Source: an uncultured Akkermansia sp. (GTDB taxonomy: Bacteria; Verrucomicrobiota; Verrucomicrobiia; Verrucomicrobiales; Akkermansiaceae). Taken from it: 9,145 nt of DNA. The translations under genes and the position numbers were made by a program. This document shows positions 6,701-9,145 of this stretch, one piece after another (positions within the stretch are counted from its first letter, which is position 1; every line of letters starts with the position of its first letter). The stretch spans positions 1 through 9,145 of the forward strand of contig CANPXA010000059.1 in assembly GCA_947585525.1 (NCBI GenBank), given 5' to 3'. Below the pieces are notes generated by a model that saw nothing but the letters and a program-made list of their open reading frames with translations, searched no databases and was not told where the DNA came from.

Positions 6701-9145
6701 CAGGAATTGGCTGCTGAGGTCGAGGGTGAGATTGCCATCGCTGCCCATTGCGCCGAAGTCCAGCGTGCCGGTGAACCCGCTCCCGAGACCCAGCGTGCTG
6801 CCGCTGCCCCAGGTGAAAGAGTCCGCCGCCAAGCCATTCCCGTTCACGGTCAAGTTGCCACCGTCCGCGATCTCGAGTCCGGTCAGCGTCCCGTTCACCG
6901 ATCCCAGCGTGCTCTTTCGCTTGCTCTTTCCTTCCACCGTCAGCTTCCCGCCTTCCACACTCAGCTCGCCGTTCACGGTCGAGCCGTCCATCGTCACGCT
7001 GCTGCCGTTGCCCATCTTCACACCGCCTGTCACCGTGGTGTCTTTCATGGTCAGACGGCCTCCGGGAGCGACCTGTGCGCTGCCCCATGTGCCGCCGCCG
7101 GTCGCCGTCAGCGTACCGCTGCCCACGTTCACATCCCCCGTCACATCCAACGTGCTGTTCGCCTCCACGTTGCTGCCGCTTCCCAAGGTCAGTCCGCCTG
7201 CCACACTCGTGTCACCCGCGGTCGTCAGCTTGCCGCTCTCGCCCGTGGTCAGGTCACCACCCACATTCAGCATGCCTTCCACAGACGCCTCGCTGTTCTT
7301 ACCGACCGAGAAGTCGCCCTGCACGGCCGCGGAGCCTTCTGCCGTGAGCGTGCTGCCCTCGCCCGTGGCCAGGTTGCCGAAGACATCCAGCACGCCGCCC
7401 ACAGTCGCCTCGCCTTTCTTCCCGACCGAGAAGTCACCCTGCACGATCGCGTCGCCCGTGGTCGTGAGCGTACCGCCCTCGCCCGTGGTCAGCTTGCCGC
7501 CCACGTCCAGCGCACCGCCCACAGTCGCCTCGCCATCCTTCCCGACGGAAAGATCGCCCTGCACGGTAGCATCTCCCGTCGTTGCCAACGAGCTGTCGTC
7601 GCCTGTGCTCAGATTGCCGCCCACGTCCAGCTGCTTGTTGCCGAAGTCAACGGTCGTCTTCTTGTCCGTCCCCACGGTGAGATCGCCCTCGGTTGTGAGC
7701 TTGCCTTCCCCTTCCGCGAAGGTGTAATCGCCTCCGTTGAACTCCACATCCTTCGCCGTCACATCTCCCGACATCTCCACCGCATAATCCGCCTCTTCCT
7801 CACCGGCTATGTGGACGCTCGTCCCGGCGGTCGCACCTTCCTCGCTCGGCCAGGTCGCGTTCGGTGTTCCATCTTCCGATGTACTCCATTCCTTGTCCTC
7901 TCCCTCCCAGGTCAACGTGCCGTCGGCGTCCTTCGACGCATCCCAGTACAGGTCGGAGAGCAACGGCTCAGACCACGTGAGCCTGCCGTTTTCATCCAGC
8001 CCGAATCCGCCGTACCGCCCCGCATCCACTTCTTGCCCGTCGATGGTAAACTTGAAGTACTGCTCCCAATCCGCGCCGCTCCAGCCGTCGAAGAGCTGCC
8101 AGTTGCCGCTGCCGAGGCTGTCCAGCACGTCCGAGGAGAGGTCGATCGTGAGCTGACCTCCCTCACCGGGCTGCGCGAGCGCCCCCTCCGCGAGGGCAAT
8201 CGTGAGCTGCGAATCGAGATCCAGCTTGGCTCCCTTACCCCAGGTGAGTCCGCCGACCGTCAGAGTCTGCGCCCCTTCGCCACCGACGTGTACCGTCGAA
8301 CCGGCTCCCAACGTGAGCTTCGTGAGAGATCCCGTCACGGAGCCTACCTCCACGGTGCCGCCGACTTCCAGCGCACCGCCCGTGCCATTCAGGCTCGAAA
8401 CCGTCCCGCCCGCAGCGAGCTTCAATGTGCCGCCATTGAGAGCAACATCCGAGAGTGTCGCGTTCTGGCTGAAGCTCTGCGTGCCGCTCTTGACGGTGAG
8501 CCCCAGCGGCTCGTTGACCGTTCCGGCAAACGTGCCGCCCTTGCCATCCACCGTGACAGTTCCGCCCAGCGTACCGCTGCCGGTCAGTCCGCCCACGGTG
8601 AGGTTGTCGCCCGTGAGGGTTCCGCCCACTTCCACCACGCCCGTGGTGACGCCGGAGAGGGTTTGGTTGCCCGTTCCGAGGGTCAGTTTCGCATCAGCGT
8701 TCTGCCCGTCGAGTTCAGCCGTGATGGAGCCGTTGATGGTGCCGCCGCCCGCGCCGAGCGTGAGTTTCCCGCCCAACGTGTTGCTTTCGCCCCCGAGGGT
8801 CAACGTGCCATTGTCCAGCGTGATGCCGCCGGTGAAGCCGCTCGTCTCATCAGTCGTGAGGGTGTCCTGAATCGTCAGGCTGCCGCCGTCCGAGAGAGTA
8901 ACGCTCCCGCTGCCGCTGAGGGTCTTCGCGCTCGTCGCGTTCTTAAATGTAGCCGTGCCATCCACCTCCAGCGACTCATCGACGACGAGTTCATCTCCGG
9001 TGAAGGTCCATGTCCCGTCCTCCACGGTCACGGAAGCCGCCTTCAGCTTGCCCGCCTCCGTCGCTCCGGTTGCATCCAGCGTCACCGTGTTCGCGCTCTC
9101 TCCGCTGTCGGTGAAGAGCACCTTATCTCCGTTCATGAAGTCCGT
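3725..9145 (-). CDS. Large autotransporter (type V secretion) with modular beta-helical passenger; 5' end cut by window edge
   Basis: 1806 codons are present; the frame stays open to the edge. The first ATG (9136, numbered residue 1 here) sits inside a strand motif, so the true start and signal peptide lie outside. Residues 1 to about 1400 are a Gly/Thr/Ser-rich passenger of short strands such as GGTLTLGGESNTLGGKLTLG, like autotransporter-associated beta-strand repeats. Module closings are seen at 329-388 and 803-866, each running from LT[IL]DLSS..LD.LG through a Trp-rich part to G.LTW. Four 40-residue repeats span 503-662. Residues about 1404-1515 form an Ala-rich helical linker, and about 1520-1803 the barrel (PYWHAWLNAESSYRELD ... 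ending GYRISF, terminal Phe), matching the usual size of the PF03797 domain. The barrel would sit in the outer membrane and export the passenger to the surface, probably for adhesion or shielding; the ligand is unknown. No protease motif was recognised in the passenger. Cys pair 1234/1258 is unusual for a passenger. Confidence 0.93.
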   Translation of the reverse strand, partial: TDFMNGDKVLFTDSGESANTVTLDATGATEAGKLKAASVTVEDGTWTFTGDELVVDESLEVDGTATFKNATSAKTLSGSGSVTLSDGGSLTIQDTLTTDETSGFTGGITLDNGTLTLGGESNTLGGKLTLGAGGGTINGSITAELDGQNADAKLTLGTGNQTLSGVTTGVVEVGGTLTGDNLTVGGLTGSGTLGGTVTVDGKGGTFAGTVNEPLGLTVKSGTQSFSQNATLSDVALNGGTLKLAAGGTVSSLNGTGGALEVGGTVEVGSVTGSLTKLTLGAGSTVHVGGEGAQTLTVGGLTWGKGAKLDLDSQLTIALAEGALAQPGEGGQLTIDLSSDVLDSLGSGNWQLFDGWSGADWEQYFKFTIDGQEVDAGRYGGFGLDENGRLTWSEPLLSDLYWDASKDADGTLTWEGEDKEWSTSEDGTPNATWPSEEGATAGTSVHIAGEEEADYAVEMSGDVTAKDVEFNGGDYTFAEGEGKLTTEGDLTVGTDKKTTVDFGNKQLDVGGNLSTGDDSSLATTGDATVQGDLSVGKDGEATVGGALDVGGKLTTGEGGTLTTTGDAIVQGDFSVGKKGEATVGGVLDVFGNLATGEGSTLTAEGSAAVQGDFSVGKNSEASVEGMLNVGGDLTTGESGKLTTAGDTSVAGGLTLGSGSNVEANSTLDVTGDVNVGSGTLTATGGGTWGSAQVAPGGRLTMKDTTVTGGVKMGNGSSVTMDGSTVNGELSVEGGKLTVEGKSKRKSTLGSVNGTLTGLEIADGGNLTVNGNGLAADSFTWGSGSTLGLGSGFTGTLDFGAMGSDGNLTLDLSSQFLDRLGADENSVKLFENWDKSWGDKLELTINGRTPEEFRDGCYSDLHIGDDGTLTWTTKGKPYYESSTDNETAEDGTKTEWNVSPGDNIYDSVGDYGQVIVDSDTDIDFSQENVEDSKGKEQWEVDGLTVHNLNGTNSNAKLTITGNGNDNGKVTLKNSYSSKETGGVTPGDELTYSGGITVKDAALHINHEDTNPESTHHGAEWGTVMGGELNLSQGQGLYMDRGVLKLQNEANQLTDVKFTNGRDGQLVVDGGSATVSGDILLDAGEAVYETDRNHVHLENGGTLELVGGTGKEDPTTVGAGVFIGGNDASGSAVGMKGKVNMVKGSRISGLHLILENEDTVLTVGAGPKTAAYALAASNGPEGAPGTPESNADAEEFSIYGIQSNGGHLTGTEDMNITVQGWDHVFTGSMEGYVGKMTFNCSLGRQQYFTQVTDGSSGWDMEVTCLAFVTLDVLNSKGRNAGWEMGNVTLGAGSQTTLGFTFSSGGLQSAPATGMSFSSFRLAKDAGLTLQAYGSAMPTNTEFVLGQMIEGGEVKLHWDVSEEAAMANEVESNDNEELELKRNQLVGGAWLHVESAKIVHKNDQIVLEMKMALENSLAEAVQGIHQNATEGANAVWQLTDTVNNPKANEALNDTNSDTSKLSAEAQRLMSNGNKAELAKLLAAAAGAGYTGYSAALGEDMHRQLTAIRNRTTSMGDEAAAARDEDMPYWHAWLNAESSYRELDADDLAPGYRVNGWGGTFGVDADISRNTTLGLALTAMYNDLKCTGADSISGDMDTMYATAFLRHMRGRWMHTIVLSGGTADFKTHRTVMSGSGNYTADADTSGYSLGALYEIGYTTVLSKDSRRVMQYVFNVEARHNSIDGFTESGSDAGLVVDDMDSMTVTFGLGARLQSLFGGKVYNRSALFEARFLVKADAGDRRGEAATRFINGSYATNMVGAEVGALGVELGAGITVPVGSTPYSGSFFLDGSLEFRQGWTSFDATLGYRISF
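7151..7630 (-). repeat. Four in-frame 120-bp tandem repeats in the autotransporter passenger
   Basis: The coding strand carries four consecutive units of exactly 120 bp (7630-7511, 7510-7391, 7390-7271, 7270-7151), each 40 residues, starting L[DN]V.G.L.TG and, in the first three, continuing VQGD[LF]SVGK..EA.V. A fifth, partial unit (LDVTGDVNVG) follows. The first three are most alike, the fourth has drifted (VAGGLTLGSGSNVEA). The period is a multiple of three, so gain or loss of a unit would keep the frame and only change passenger length. Confidence 0.9.

Noticed and set aside
7151..7630. Regular repeats considered as a CRISPR array
   Set aside because: The 120-bp units are adjacent, with no unique spacers, and keep an open coding frame in the autotransporter.
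6615..7727. 370-codon plus-strand open frame rich in Ser, Pro and Val
   Set aside because: It is the antisense of the low-complexity autotransporter passenger; the repeating composition mirrors the Gly/Thr repeats and there is no independent start signal.
8202..8870. 222-codon plus-strand open frame rich in Pro, Ser and Val
   Set aside because: Same reason: shadow of the passenger repeats.

Overview
The window looks like a chromosomal piece of a Gram-negative bacterium, most probably an Akkermansia-like member of the Verrucomicrobiota. This rests on the style of the proteins: a very large autotransporter whose passenger opens with an 'NGDKVLFTDSGESANTVTL'-type strand, modules that close in 'G.LTW', and a small outer-membrane barrel protein ending in Phe. 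The placement is made from memory of family style, without a search, so it is moderately confident only. All three real genes lie on the minus strand and read from right to left.

Layout. 9145-3725: the 3' part of an autotransporter gene, cut at its 5' end by the window edge (1806 codons present; signal peptide outside). It has a Gly/Thr/Ser-rich beta-helical passenger in at least three modules, one of which carries four 120-bp tandem repeats, then a helical linker and a C-terminal beta-barrel. 3745-3706: a perfect 18-bp hairpin that includes the last codons and the stop codon. 3705-3380: a non-coding 326-bp element with imperfect inverted ends, several small GC-rich hairpins and arrays of a heptamer (CGTAAAT and variants). 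3379-3280: nothing convincing. 3279-3251: a strong sigma70-type promoter, followed by a leader of about 100 nt with potential hairpins. 3145-2162: a secreted outer-membrane beta-barrel protein of 327 residues. 2131-2081: its intrinsic terminator. 2083-2055: a candidate promoter packed against that terminator. 1993-1: an Aas-like protein (acyltransferase-like domain fused to an acyl-ACP synthetase/AMP-ligase), cut at its C-terminus by the window edge (664 codons present).

How they fit. Two of the three products are cell-surface beta-barrel proteins, and the third belongs to a family that activates fatty acids and re-acylates lysophospholipids in the inner membrane. The signals between the genes suggest three separate transcription units rather than an operon, so the shared theme (cell envelope) may be coincidental.

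The most unusual points are: the acyltransferase half of the Aas-like protein has lost the catalytic His and Asp of the HX4D motif and the Glu of the FPEG motif while the ligase half looks intact; the composite hairpin/heptamer repeat element begins exactly where the autotransporter hairpin ends; and the autotransporter passenger is modular with exact 120-bp repeats. I see no CRISPR array, tRNA, rRNA, transposase gene or phage gene. Nothing here amounts to a clearly new multi-gene system.
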